A DNA stretch of 64,000 nt from Lachnospiraceae bacterium (GTDB taxonomy: Bacteria; Bacillota; Clostridia; Lachnospirales; Lachnospiraceae). Shown here one piece after another: positions 23,912 through 32,561 of this stretch; the stretch's first letter is position 1, and every line of letters begins with the position of its first letter. Both the position numbers and the translations under genes were made by a program. The notes beneath the pieces are model-generated. The model was not told the DNA's origin, did no database searches, and worked only from the letters and a program-made list of their open reading frames with translations. The stretch is taken from assembly GCA_024403455.1 (NCBI GenBank), contig JAKSRR010000008.1, forward strand, positions 42,005-106,004. Reading direction: 5' to 3'.

Positions 23912-26203
23912 CTACATCTGTACAGTAATAGTTTCTCCTGCACCAAGATCGTTACACTTTCCGCAGAGAATCACTTTACATGCGCCGCCTAAGGTACTCT
24001 TTACAGTATAGGTATCTGCCTCACGATGAATCTCAATCGCTGCAACCTTTTCCTTACTGTTTCCATCGATCGTATAGGTGCTTACCGTTTCACCATCAGC
24101 AATGGCGCCTGCAAAATAGGTCACATCTTTTCCATAATCATATACTGGATCATTATCCTGGCAGCCTAATGCCACAATGCTATTCTCCTTAACATAAAGG
24201 GGAATGCTTAAATAACCACATTTTTCTTCATACCATTTGCCGCCTTCTTTTACTTCTCCAGTATAGAAGTTCGTCCACTTTCCTTCCGGCAAATAATATA
24301 CAGCCATGCTATCTTCATTGAATACCGGTGCTACCAGTAAACTGTCACCTAACATGAATTCCTTATCAATGTATGCAACGTTGCGATCCTTTGTATACTC
24401 CAGAACAAGGGCACGCATCATGGGAATACCAGTCATGCTTGTTTCGTAAGCATTGCGATACAGATAGGGCATGAGTTTCGCTTTCTGCTTTGCGAAAAAT
24501 CTTACGACATCTACGGACTCCTCATCATAGTTCCAGGGAACACGATAGGAAGAAGAACCATGTAATCTGGAGTGCGTAGACAAGAGTCCAAAGGCACACC
24601 AACGCTTGTATACATCCGGTGTGGATGTAGACTCAAAACCACCAATATCATGACTCCAGAAGCCAAAACCAGACAAGGTGAGAGACAAGCCACCACGGAG
24701 ACTTTCTTCCATGGAAACATAATCAGACCAGCAGTCTCCGCCCCAGTGTACGGGGAATTTCTGGCCGCCAGCAGTTGCACTTCTCGCAAAGAGGATTGCT
24801 TCTTCTTTTCCCTTCTTCTTGCAAATAACATCATAGACACACTTGTTATACAGATATGTATAATAGTTATGCATCTTATAGGGATCAGAGCCATCAAAGT
24901 AAACTGCTTCGGTAGGAATTCTTTCGCCAAAGTCTGTTTTGAAGCAATCCACTCCCATATCCATCAATGCTTCTAATTTCTTTCCATACCATTCACACGC
25001 TGCCGGATTGGTAAAGTCAACCAATGCCATGCCCGGCTGCCACATATCCCACTGCCATACATCACCATTGGGACGTTTTACAAAGTATCCACCTTCCACA
25101 CCTTCTGCAAACATGGTGGATTCCTGTCCAATATAGCTGTTAATCCATACACAAACCTTCAGACCCTTATCGTGTAATCTCTTTAGCAGGCCTTCCGGAT
25201 CAGGGAACACTCTGGAATCCCAGGTCATGTCACTCCAAGAAAACTCCTTCATCCAGAAGCAGTCAAAATGGAATACCTTTAAAGGAATACCTCTGTCCAA
25301 CATACCATCGACAAAACTCATAACAGTCTTTTCATCATAGTTTGTCGTAAAGGAAGTAGATAACCAAAGTCCAAATGTCCAGGGCGCAGGAAGAGAAGGC
25401 TTTCCAGTTAAATCAGTATACTTAACCAACACGTCCTTCATGGTAGGTCCACCAATTACATAGTACTCAAGACTTTCTCCCGGAACCGAGAATCCAACCT
25501 TGGTGACCATTTCAGAAGCAACTTCAAAGGACACCTTCTCAGGATGATTTACAAATACACCATAACCCTTATTAGAAATATAAAAAGGAATATTCTTATA
25601 GGACTGCAGGGTGGAGGTTCCACCATCTTCATTCCAAATGTCCACTACCTGACCATTCTTTACGAATGGTGTGAATCTTTCACCCATACCATAAATATGT
25701 TCGTCAACACCAATAGAGAGCTGCTCACGCATATACGTATCATGCATCAGACCGTCATCGTACATCAGCCCCTTCCAGTCTGTCTTCACGTATGCCAAAT
25801 CTTTTCTCTTTGAAGAGGTAATCTCTACATCGCCATCAAAGAAAGTCAATGATGCTGTGTTCTTCTCAATCTCCACACGAAGACTTCCGGACATCACAGA
25901 AATCTTTTCATCATCTTCTGTAACCTTCATAATGCCAGTTTTTTCTGCGGCAAGTTCAAAAGAGGGTTCTCTCTTCTGCACTCCCAAATAATGATCCGTT
26001 CTAATCTTCAGTACACCCTCTAACGGTGCAGAAATACGGATCGTCAAGTTTACTCCACCTAATGTATCACCTCTATGTCTAATGTAACTGGTAGGTGCAC
26101 ACAGTGTTACCAAATTCTCTTCAATCTTGCTAAAATAAACTTGTGCCGGTGAAAAGCACTCTGTACCTTCCTGATTTTGCCAACATCCATTACTAAATTT
26201 CAT
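23912..26203 (-). CDS. yicI: Alpha-xylosidase (GH31, YicI-type)
   Basis: A 763-residue cytoplasmic glycosidase with no signal peptide. It closely follows the YicI layout: the nucleophile Asp424 is in FKTDFGERIPT, followed by FDGSDPYKMHNYY, and the acid/base Asp490 in HWGGDCWSDY. YicI releases xylose from isoprimeverose and xyloglucan-type fragments. The ATG at 26203 has a GGAGAGG site about 9 nt upstream; the frame extends 12 codons further without good support. In the operon it feeds xylose to the isomerase and xylulokinase encoded next. Confidence 0.93.
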   Translation of the reverse strand: MKFSNGCWQNQEGTECFSPAQVYFSKIEENLVTLCAPTSYIRHRGDTLGGVNLTIRISAPLEGVLKIRTDHYLGVQKREPSFELAAEKTGIMKVTEDDEKISVMSGSLRVEIEKNTASLTFFDGDVEITSSKRKDLAYVKTDWKGLMYDDGLMHDTYMREQLSIGVDEHIYGMGERFTPFVKNGQVVDIWNEDGGTSTLQSYKNIPFYISNKGYGVFVNHPEKVSFEVASEMVTKVGFSVPGESLEYYVIGGPTMKDVLVKYTDLTGKPSLPAPWTFGLWLSTSFTTNYDEKTVMSFVDGMLDRGIPLKVFHFDCFWMKEFSWSDMTWDSRVFPDPEGLLKRLHDKGLKVCVWINSYIGQESTMFAEGVEGGYFVKRPNGDVWQWDMWQPGMALVDFTNPAACEWYGKKLEALMDMGVDCFKTDFGERIPTEAVYFDGSDPYKMHNYYTYLYNKCVYDVICKKKGKEEAILFARSATAGGQKFPVHWGGDCWSDYVSMEESLRGGLSLTLSGFGFWSHDIGGFESTSTPDVYKRWCAFGLLSTHSRLHGSSSYRVPWNYDEESVDVVRFFAKQKAKLMPYLYRNAYETSMTGIPMMRALVLEYTKDRNVAYIDKEFMLGDSLLVAPVFNEDSMAVYYLPEGKWTNFYTGEVKEGGKWYEEKCGYLSIPLYVKENSIVALGCQDNDPVYDYGKDVTYFAGAIADGETVSTYTIDGNSKEKVAAIEIHREADTYTVKSTLGGACKVILCGKCNDLGAGETITVQM

Positions 26204-26270
26204 CTGTTTGTTTCCTCTCCTTCCGCAATTCCTTCCCATAGAAATCCTTCTTTATAGCAAAGCAGTCTCC

Positions 26271-27836
26271 CTATTCTCCAGAATTTTCTCGAAATCTTTT
26301 TCTATACTCGGCAGGGCTCATCCCTGTACTTTTTTTGAACTTTATGTGGAAATAGTCGACATTGCTATATCCTACTAATTCCGCAATCTTATATACCTGA
26401 TACTTCTCTTTTATAAGCAGTTCTTTCGCATGGGATACTCTAATCTGGTCCAGATATGTATTAAAGTTCATACCCATTTTTTTATTTAGAATCTTTCCTA
26501 AATAGGAACTGTTATATCCAAACTTCGGAGCAATACTTTCCAGCGAAATGTTGTCACTATAGTTGTGATTAATATAGTGAATGATACTGTCAATAATGGA
26601 GTCTCTCGAAGAGAAACCGGTAGCCGACATCATCATTTCAAACTGCTGCGTTAAGAACTCTATAATCTCCTGTAAAGAATAACTTTCTAGAATTCTTCGA
26701 ATAGCTTCCTGATTACTGATGAATGGAATATCCACCGTACGATAAACAATACTAATCTGTTCTTTAATCTGCAGATATATATCGATCATCTGGTTCTTCT
26801 GTTCCAATACTTCCAGATTAGAAAAGACATATTCTTCCCTTAGTTCTTCCAGAACATCCGTCATCTTATTGCGGTTAAATGTTTTGATGCAACCAACGAG
26901 CGTATCCACATACCCTGCAGCATCAATTTCAGAAAGAGGTTCTTCCAACTCAGCTTTTTCTATACCATCTAATTCCGCCGTTGCATAATGTCTTTCCTTT
27001 TCCAAAAAGAATCTTCGCTTAATTAATGTCTTTGCTTCACTAAAGGATTCACTAATTTCATCCAGCGTATCCTTCTCGCTTCCAACGGCAAAGAAAATGG
27101 TATCTAGCGGGGAATTCTTTTCCGGCTTCTGCTTTGCATCATACTTTCCAAGGATTTTCTGAAACCGACCTATAATACCGCTGCCTTTCAAAAGCAAAAC
27201 ATTATAATTGTGAATAACAAGATAATCGTAGTTTTCTTTGCTCTCACCGGAAACATTTAGTATTTCATAAAAGTTATAGGATAGGTCTTCCACCTCGCGA
27301 CTATACTTTTCAAAAACAACGACCTGATAGTTATCAAAATGAAGTTCCAATTCTTTGGTAATCTGCTCATTACCCGGAAGACCACCTGTTAAAATCTCCG
27401 TCAGCAAACTGTCTCTGGTATGGACAGAAAGAAGCGCTTTACTTTCTTCTTCATCTGCTTTCCTGTCATACTGTTCTCTAATTTCCTCCAACAGTGATGT
27501 TAGTTTTTCTTTATCAACCGGCTTCGTCAGATAACTCTTTACACCATAGTTAATCGCTTCCTGCGCAAAAGCAAAATCAGAGAAACCAGAGAGGATAATA
27601 AATTCTCCTGTGTATCCATTCTGCCTTGCCTGATTCGCAACTTCCAGTCCCTTCATACCCGGCATCTGGATATCAATCATAACCAGTTCCGGATTCTCTT
27701 CCAGAATGAAGTTTAACGCATCCTTGCCGTTTCCCACTTCACCGACAATACTAAAACCCAGCTTCTCCCAAGGAACGATAGAAGCCAAACCTTTTCTTAT
27801 GATTTTTTCGTCATCTGCAATTAGTACACGATACAT
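26271..27836 (-). CDS. AraC-type response regulator (YesN family)
   Basis: A 521-residue transcription factor. The receiver domain (1-120) has the acidic pair Asp8/Asp9, the phosphorylation site Asp55 in VMIDIQMPG and Lys105 in LTKPVD. A long central region of unknown fold follows. The C-terminus is a double helix-turn-helix AraC domain (about 420-518; YNSSYLGKILNKKMG and VGYSNVDYFHIKFKKSTGMSPAEYR). It is the expected partner of the YesM-type kinase at 36566-38356, although genes for transport and a surface protein separate them. Likely targets are the promoters of this locus. Confidence 0.93.
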   Translation of the reverse strand: MYRVLIADDEKIIRKGLASIVPWEKLGFSIVGEVGNGKDALNFILEENPELVMIDIQMPGMKGLEVANQARQNGYTGEFIILSGFSDFAFAQEAINYGVKSYLTKPVDKEKLTSLLEEIREQYDRKADEEESKALLSVHTRDSLLTEILTGGLPGNEQITKELELHFDNYQVVVFEKYSREVEDLSYNFYEILNVSGESKENYDYLVIHNYNVLLLKGSGIIGRFQKILGKYDAKQKPEKNSPLDTIFFAVGSEKDTLDEISESFSEAKTLIKRRFFLEKERHYATAELDGIEKAELEEPLSEIDAAGYVDTLVGCIKTFNRNKMTDVLEELREEYVFSNLEVLEQKNQMIDIYLQIKEQISIVYRTVDIPFISNQEAIRRILESYSLQEIIEFLTQQFEMMMSATGFSSRDSIIDSIIHYINHNYSDNISLESIAPKFGYNSSYLGKILNKKMGMNFNTYLDQIRVSHAKELLIKEKYQVYKIAELVGYSNVDYFHIKFKKSTGMSPAEYRKRFRENSGE

Positions 27837-27838
27837 GA

Positions 27839-28804
27839 TTACGCATCATCCCTTGCATTTAATTTCGTTCTTCGGTATAGCCATGTCTTAGATAGACTCA
27901 TCCAAGGTGCAACCGTCTCATTCAGATTCCATGGGCTATTGGCTGTTACATAAGTGCCCAGTCCTAATCCGTGACCACCTTCTCCAAAGATATGATATTC
28001 AAAAGGAATATTATATTTGTGAAGTGCATTCACAAGAAGTAATGTATTGGCAGGATAAATAAGATTATCCTCTGCAGTATGCCATACGAAGGCTGGCACG
28101 GTATCTTCATTCACCTGATTCTGTAAGGAATAAAAATCTTCCTGCTGCTCTGTATACTCCCCACCAAAGATGTATGCATTCATCGAGTTTTCAAACTGGA
28201 TAAAATAGCGATTCTCTTTCTCATCAAAGACAAACATTTTCTCTAGAGGCATCTTGGGATGCTTCTGACCAAACTGGATATCTTTCGGCTCTTGACCGGG
28301 CTGAATTCCTATATCCAATTTTTTAGAGGAGCTATGAAGATCAATCACAGGATATCCCAGAATCATACCTGCAGGCTTAATCATTTCCCTACAGTCCTTG
28401 TATTCCGGCAAAAGTTCATCATTGTTCCAAAATATTCCTAAAGAAGCAGCAACATGTCCACCAGCAGAAAAACCGGATACATAAACAGCATCCTTGTCTA
28501 CCAATAATTCCTCACTATGTTCTTTGATATACTTTACTGCACCTGCAATATCCTTTAATGGTCCAGGAGCAACCGCATACTCATTGATTCCATAATATAG
28601 AACAGCAGCATGATAACCTGCACTTAAGTATTCAAATGCAATGGGTTCTCCCTCACGATCCGATAAAAAGGAATATCCGCCGCCGGGGCAAATCAGCACC
28701 AAGGGACGATGTACCCCTGGCATTAATTCCTCGGATTTCTGCTGAATATATAGTCTGAGTACTACTTTTCTCTCTGCTGAAAGCACAACTTCTTCATACA
28801 TCAT
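27839..28804 (-). CDS. Alpha/beta-hydrolase esterase, likely acetyl (xylan) esterase
   Basis: A 321-residue hydrolase without signal peptide. The oxyanion motif is CPGGGY (39-44), the nucleophile Ser113 is in SGFSAGGH, and the acid and base are in HTAEDNLI and GEGGHGLG. The sequence pattern is that of the esterase/lipase group found beside xylan and xyloglucan enzymes, where members remove acetyl groups from imported oligosaccharides. Its start overlaps the yesL-like stop by 4 nt, and its stop is 3 nt before the regulator gene. The exact ester cleaved is inferred. Confidence 0.83.
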   Translation of the reverse strand: MMYEEVVLSAERKVVLRLYIQQKSEELMPGVHRPLVLICPGGGYSFLSDREGEPIAFEYLSAGYHAAVLYYGINEYAVAPGPLKDIAGAVKYIKEHSEELLVDKDAVYVSGFSAGGHVAASLGIFWNNDELLPEYKDCREMIKPAGMILGYPVIDLHSSSKKLDIGIQPGQEPKDIQFGQKHPKMPLEKMFVFDEKENRYFIQFENSMNAYIFGGEYTEQQEDFYSLQNQVNEDTVPAFVWHTAEDNLIYPANTLLLVNALHKYNIPFEYHIFGEGGHGLGLGTYVTANSPWNLNETVAPWMSLSKTWLYRRTKLNARDDA

Positions 28805-29493
28805 ATGTTGTAATCCGTTCCCTTTCCATCATTCTTATCATCACCAGCCTGCTTGCCCTTTTCGATTTTGTTGAAAATAGGAAGAGCAAATGCACTTATG
28901 GTATACATAATGGTCGAAAAGCCAAGAATAATCCCAACGAACATCGTCGTATAATTCCAAAGAATTAAGAATACTTCTAGGGCAACAATAAAGACTAACA
29001 GTATCGTTCTTCCAAAGAACTTCATGGAAATTCGGAAGGAGTTCTGAATAATACGAAAGACACTATTTTTGTATCTTGCTGCCTGTGGATAGGCATAGAT
29101 GAGTGACAGGGTAAAAACAAAACCTGCTACAAAGGTAAACATAATGACGTAGATAGGAACTGCATCTCCCATAACAACCAAGAAGCGGATATCCATCCAC
29201 ATAGCAGCTGCGCATACCAGAGTAACAAGTTCCAAAAGAATACCTTGCTTTAGGTTACCTTTAAATGCCTTGATATACTGTTTGATTACATACCCTTCCG
29301 TATCGTCCACCATACGAAGGGTAACATCATAAACTGACAGTGCAGAGGTTCCTATGGTTACAAGGGGAATAGAACCAATTAAAAAACACAGATTCAAAAG
29401 AAACAGGTTCATTAAGGTTCTCATGAAATTGTATAAAGGACTATCTACACTAAAGAACTTCAATTGATTATCTCCTGCCTTAAAGATTTGCAA
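28801..29493 (-). CDS. YesL-family (DUF624) membrane protein
   Basis: A 230-residue membrane protein with about five membrane segments. It shows the family pattern near the N-terminus (NLLxLNLCFLIGSIPLVTIGTSALSVYDVTLRM) and a central FKGNLKQGILLELV. DUF624 proteins regularly accompany YesM/YesN kinases and LplB/LplC/SBP sugar transporters; their job is unknown. Here it sits right after the binding-protein gene and overlaps the esterase start by 4 nt. Confidence 0.85.
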   Translation of the reverse strand: MQIFKAGDNQLKFFSVDSPLYNFMRTLMNLFLLNLCFLIGSIPLVTIGTSALSVYDVTLRMVDDTEGYVIKQYIKAFKGNLKQGILLELVTLVCAAAMWMDIRFLVVMGDAVPIYVIMFTFVAGFVFTLSLIYAYPQAARYKNSVFRIIQNSFRISMKFFGRTILLVFIVALEVFLILWNYTTMFVGIILGFSTIMYTISAFALPIFNKIEKGKQAGDDKNDGKGTDYNI

Positions 29494-29583
29494 CCTTCAA
29501 ACCGGCTGCTCGTAATCCTTTGTAAAAAGATAGAAATTGCAAAATATTTTGCACCTTTTATCTTTTCACAATTTTTTATTAAT

Positions 29584-29609
29584 CAGGCGGAGAGAATCCT
29601 CTCCGCCTG
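29584..29609 (-). other. Stable intercistronic stem-loop downstream of the binding-protein gene
   Basis: CAGGCGGAGAG is paired with CTCTCCGCCTG around a short AATC loop, 22 nt after the binding-protein stop. On the minus strand it is followed by ATTAATAAAAAATT rather than a T-run, so it is more likely an mRNA-stabilising or processing hairpin than a terminator. It would help keep the binding protein more abundant than the downstream products. Confidence 0.7.
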
Positions 29610-29631
29610 CAACGACTCTACGAATCGCTAT

Positions 29632-31341
29632 TTAGTCAATTGCACCAACTGCTTCTTCAGCGGCTTTACGCTTTGCAGCTTCTGCATTGGTCCAATCCCA
29701 GCATTCCTGATATCCATATGCATTTGCCTTCTCAATCATTTCTGCAACGAGTTCTTCGTACTCAGCATCGGACTCAGCATAGATTGCTTTCCAGGTGTAT
29801 TCAGTGATACATCCGGTAACCTGGGTCCAGGTAGTCTTTAATTCATCAGACTTTTCACCTGCTACATAAGCAGAACCAGGAGATACAACATAGTTTCCAG
29901 AGCTCATGTATTCATTGGTAGTATTGCAGCCAGTGTAGTCTCTCCAATCCTGATCAATTTCATACTGTGCAGGAAGCTGATTGCTCTTCCAGCTTTCCTT
30001 GTTGTAGTGCTCACCGTTAGATTCAGGGTTGGTTGCATCAAGAGTCCAAGTAATACAGTTAATCTGGCACTCACCATCCTTGTAGGAACCACCAGCATAG
30101 TCACCTTCCATCTGGGTGCCAGCCTTATCATTGATAGCCTGCTTTCCAAATTCAGTAAAGTAGGTATTGCCATCTTCATCATAATCCCAAGTTACACCCT
30201 TAGGACCATATTCCATGGTAAGTCTTCCGGTAGGGGTTGCTAAGTAGTTGATTAATTCCATTGCCTCTTCAGGGTGCTGGCACTTAGAACCGATTGCCCA
30301 GTAGCTATTAGAACCAAGCACGCTCAGACCATAAACGATAGGAGATGCCTCGGTAGGAGTTAAGGATCTCATCATCTTACCCTGGGATACATGCTCATCG
30401 GTATTGTATGCAAGGCTTCCTGCATAGTCAAAGATAGACCAGAAGGTACCACCATTACGAACCTTTTCATTAGATGTATCGTAGGTTGCTGTCATGGAGT
30501 CAGGGTCAAGAAGGTTGTTCTTGTATAACTCATGGAAGAAGTCAAGCATTTCAAGATAAGGACTTCCCTCATCTAACGCACCATGGAAGGATCCATCTAC
30601 AGGGTTGTAGAGACCTACACCAAACTCATCCCATCCATAGAATGCAGTTGCGGTAGACTTAACATACATAACCATATCGCCATCCCAGTCAGGCCACAGG
30701 GATACAGCATAGGTAGGCTTTCCAGCATCATCGGTAGGGCAGATTTCTTTCATACCCTTGAATACTTCCAAAAGGTCATCCAAATCCTTTACTTCAGGAT
30801 ATCCTAACTCCTTGTAAAGATCCCAACGAATATCCCAAGTATAGAAGAAGGACTGGATATCGTTACTGTTACTTGCAACATTATAGCCAAGACCATAAAT
30901 CTTACCATCGGTACTCATATCACGAACCTTCTCAAGAGCATATGGCATATTATCCTGGATATAGGTACCATAGTCTGCAAGAAGATCATCTTCTTCCCAA
31001 TCATAGAGAAGACCGGCCTGCATAGCCTGTAAGAAATCTCCTTCGGAACCAAATACGATAACATCTCCAAGGTCACCAGATTCCATACGGGTATTAAATG
31101 CACCACCAGAGTTGTTAACGATATTAATCTTAAGATTTAATTCATCCTCTAAAACCTTTGCACTCCAGCCTCTCTGCTCACCTGCATAGTTTGCTCTCTG
31201 GCTATATACGGTAAGTGTTGTAGGTTCTCCCTTTTTTCCGCCTCCGGCACCACAACCGGTGAGTGGTGCTGCTACCATCACACCAGCAAGAGATGCAGCA
31301 AGCATTCTTTTTGCCATGGTCGTCATTTTGTGTTTTTTCAT
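29632..31341 (-). CDS. Extracellular solute-binding lipoprotein for carbohydrate (LipO/YtcQ-like)
   Basis: A 569-residue binding protein with a lipoprotein signal: basic start, hydrophobic core and the lipobox PLTGC near residue 30, followed by a Gly/Lys-rich linker. The size and the YSQRANYAGEQRGWSAKVLEDEL opening fit the large oligosaccharide-binding proteins that serve LplB/LplC permeases. It is encoded after both permeases, with stem-loops on either side (29584-29609 and 31387-31423). The ligand is probably an oligosaccharide handled by the nearby xylosidase and fucosidase. No ATPase gene is present in the locus, so a shared MsmK-type ATPase is expected elsewhere. Confidence 0.92.
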   Translation of the reverse strand: MKKHKMTTMAKRMLAASLAGVMVAAPLTGCGAGGGKKGEPTTLTVYSQRANYAGEQRGWSAKVLEDELNLKINIVNNSGGAFNTRMESGDLGDVIVFGSEGDFLQAMQAGLLYDWEEDDLLADYGTYIQDNMPYALEKVRDMSTDGKIYGLGYNVASNSNDIQSFFYTWDIRWDLYKELGYPEVKDLDDLLEVFKGMKEICPTDDAGKPTYAVSLWPDWDGDMVMYVKSTATAFYGWDEFGVGLYNPVDGSFHGALDEGSPYLEMLDFFHELYKNNLLDPDSMTATYDTSNEKVRNGGTFWSIFDYAGSLAYNTDEHVSQGKMMRSLTPTEASPIVYGLSVLGSNSYWAIGSKCQHPEEAMELINYLATPTGRLTMEYGPKGVTWDYDEDGNTYFTEFGKQAINDKAGTQMEGDYAGGSYKDGECQINCITWTLDATNPESNGEHYNKESWKSNQLPAQYEIDQDWRDYTGCNTTNEYMSSGNYVVSPGSAYVAGEKSDELKTTWTQVTGCITEYTWKAIYAESDAEYEELVAEMIEKANAYGYQECWDWTNAEAAKRKAAEEAVGAID

Positions 31342-31386
31342 CTTTCTTTTCCTTTCTGTATATTTTGTCTTAATTAACTCTTTATG

Positions 31387-31423
31387 CAGGAAAGGGTACC
31401 CTTTAAGTATACCCTTTTTCCTG
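31387..31423 (-). other. Intercistronic stem-loop between permease and binding-protein genes
   Basis: CAGGAAAGGGTA (31387-31398) and TACCCTTTTTCCTG (31410-31423) can pair, with a two-base bulge. No T-run follows on the minus strand. It is probably a processing or stabilising hairpin at the 5' side of the binding-protein message. Confidence 0.6.
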
Positions 31424-31448
31424 TTACTTTAGTATGAAAAACTGCGTC

Positions 31449-32549
31449 TTAGCCCTTTACTGCGCCCAGCATAATACCTTCTTCAAAGTATCTCTGCATG
31501 AACGGATATACTGCCAAGATAGGGATGATTGATACCATCGAAATCGTATACTTTAATACACGCTGGTTGGTGTCAGATGCAGCTGCCAAAACATTTCCTG
31601 CAGATGCGTCATGTGCCATGCTCTCAAGGTCAGATGCACCCTGCAGATAGATATATAATCTATGCTGCAATGTCCATAAACCTTCGGACTTATCCATCAA
31701 GATGAGGGAGTCCTGGAAGGAGTTCCAGTTTCCTACTGCACCAAAGATGGCAATGGTTGCAAGGATAGGCTTACTAAGGGGCCAAATAATTTTCCTAAAC
31801 ACCGTCATATGGGTTGCACCATCCATAAATGCACTTTCTTCCAACTCGCCCGGGATAGACTCAATATATGTCTTCACAAGGATAATGTTGTAAGGAGCGA
31901 CAATACCAGGGATGATGTATGCGGCAAAGTTGTTGGTTAATCCCAGCATGGACATATTTAAATACCAGGGAATCAAACCTGCGTTAAAGTACATTGTAAT
32001 AACTAAGAATCTGTACCAGAACTTCTTATGCCACATTTCGTTCTTGGTCATCAGGTAACCTACAAAAGCAGATGCTATAACCATTAGGGCTGTACCAAGA
32101 ATTGTACGAAGTACAGAGATAAGCATTGCTTTTAACACACTGGCACCGGAAATAAGTCCGGAGAAGTTTTGGAAGGTAATACCTAAGTGATACGATACGG
32201 TACCGTCATCTGCCACACTCTTAACCTGTGGCCAGAAATGTACCAATCCCTTTGCTACCGCATCCGGGTTACTAATACTACTGATTAACAGGTAGTAGAA
32301 GGGGAACAGACATGCAAGGGTGAAGATAATATAAAATGCATAGTCTGCAATGTAGAAAGCAATGTCACCAGGTGTGTATGCATGCTTTTTCTTGACGGGA
32401 ACAAGGTGCTCCACACCATTCTCATCAATGACTTTCACAAATTTTGTTTTCTTTTTCTTCTGTGATTCTTCAAAGCTAGATGATTCATAATCTGTTACAT
32501 TAGAAACCAACTCATCATCTTTCTTTTCCATCAATTCGATATCAGACAT
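31449..32549 (-). CDS. Carbohydrate ABC transporter permease (LplC/YtcP type)
   Basis: A 366-residue inner-membrane permease. A charged cytoplasmic N-terminus of about 70 residues leads to six membrane segments. The ATPase-contact EAA loop is ELEESAFMDGATHMTVFRKIIWPLSKP. The C-terminal YPFMQRYFEEGIMLGAVKG is characteristic of this permease group. The ATG at 32549 is 7 nt from a GGAGG site; an in-frame GTG two codons earlier is less well spaced. It follows the LplB-type gene by 12 nt. Confidence 0.93.
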   Translation of the reverse strand: MSDIELMEKKDDELVSNVTDYESSSFEESQKKKKTKFVKVIDENGVEHLVPVKKKHAYTPGDIAFYIADYAFYIIFTLACLFPFYYLLISSISNPDAVAKGLVHFWPQVKSVADDGTVSYHLGITFQNFSGLISGASVLKAMLISVLRTILGTALMVIASAFVGYLMTKNEMWHKKFWYRFLVITMYFNAGLIPWYLNMSMLGLTNNFAAYIIPGIVAPYNIILVKTYIESIPGELEESAFMDGATHMTVFRKIIWPLSKPILATIAIFGAVGNWNSFQDSLILMDKSEGLWTLQHRLYIYLQGASDLESMAHDASAGNVLAAASDTNQRVLKYTISMVSIIPILAVYPFMQRYFEEGIMLGAVKG

Positions 32550-32561
32550 GTGCACACCTCC

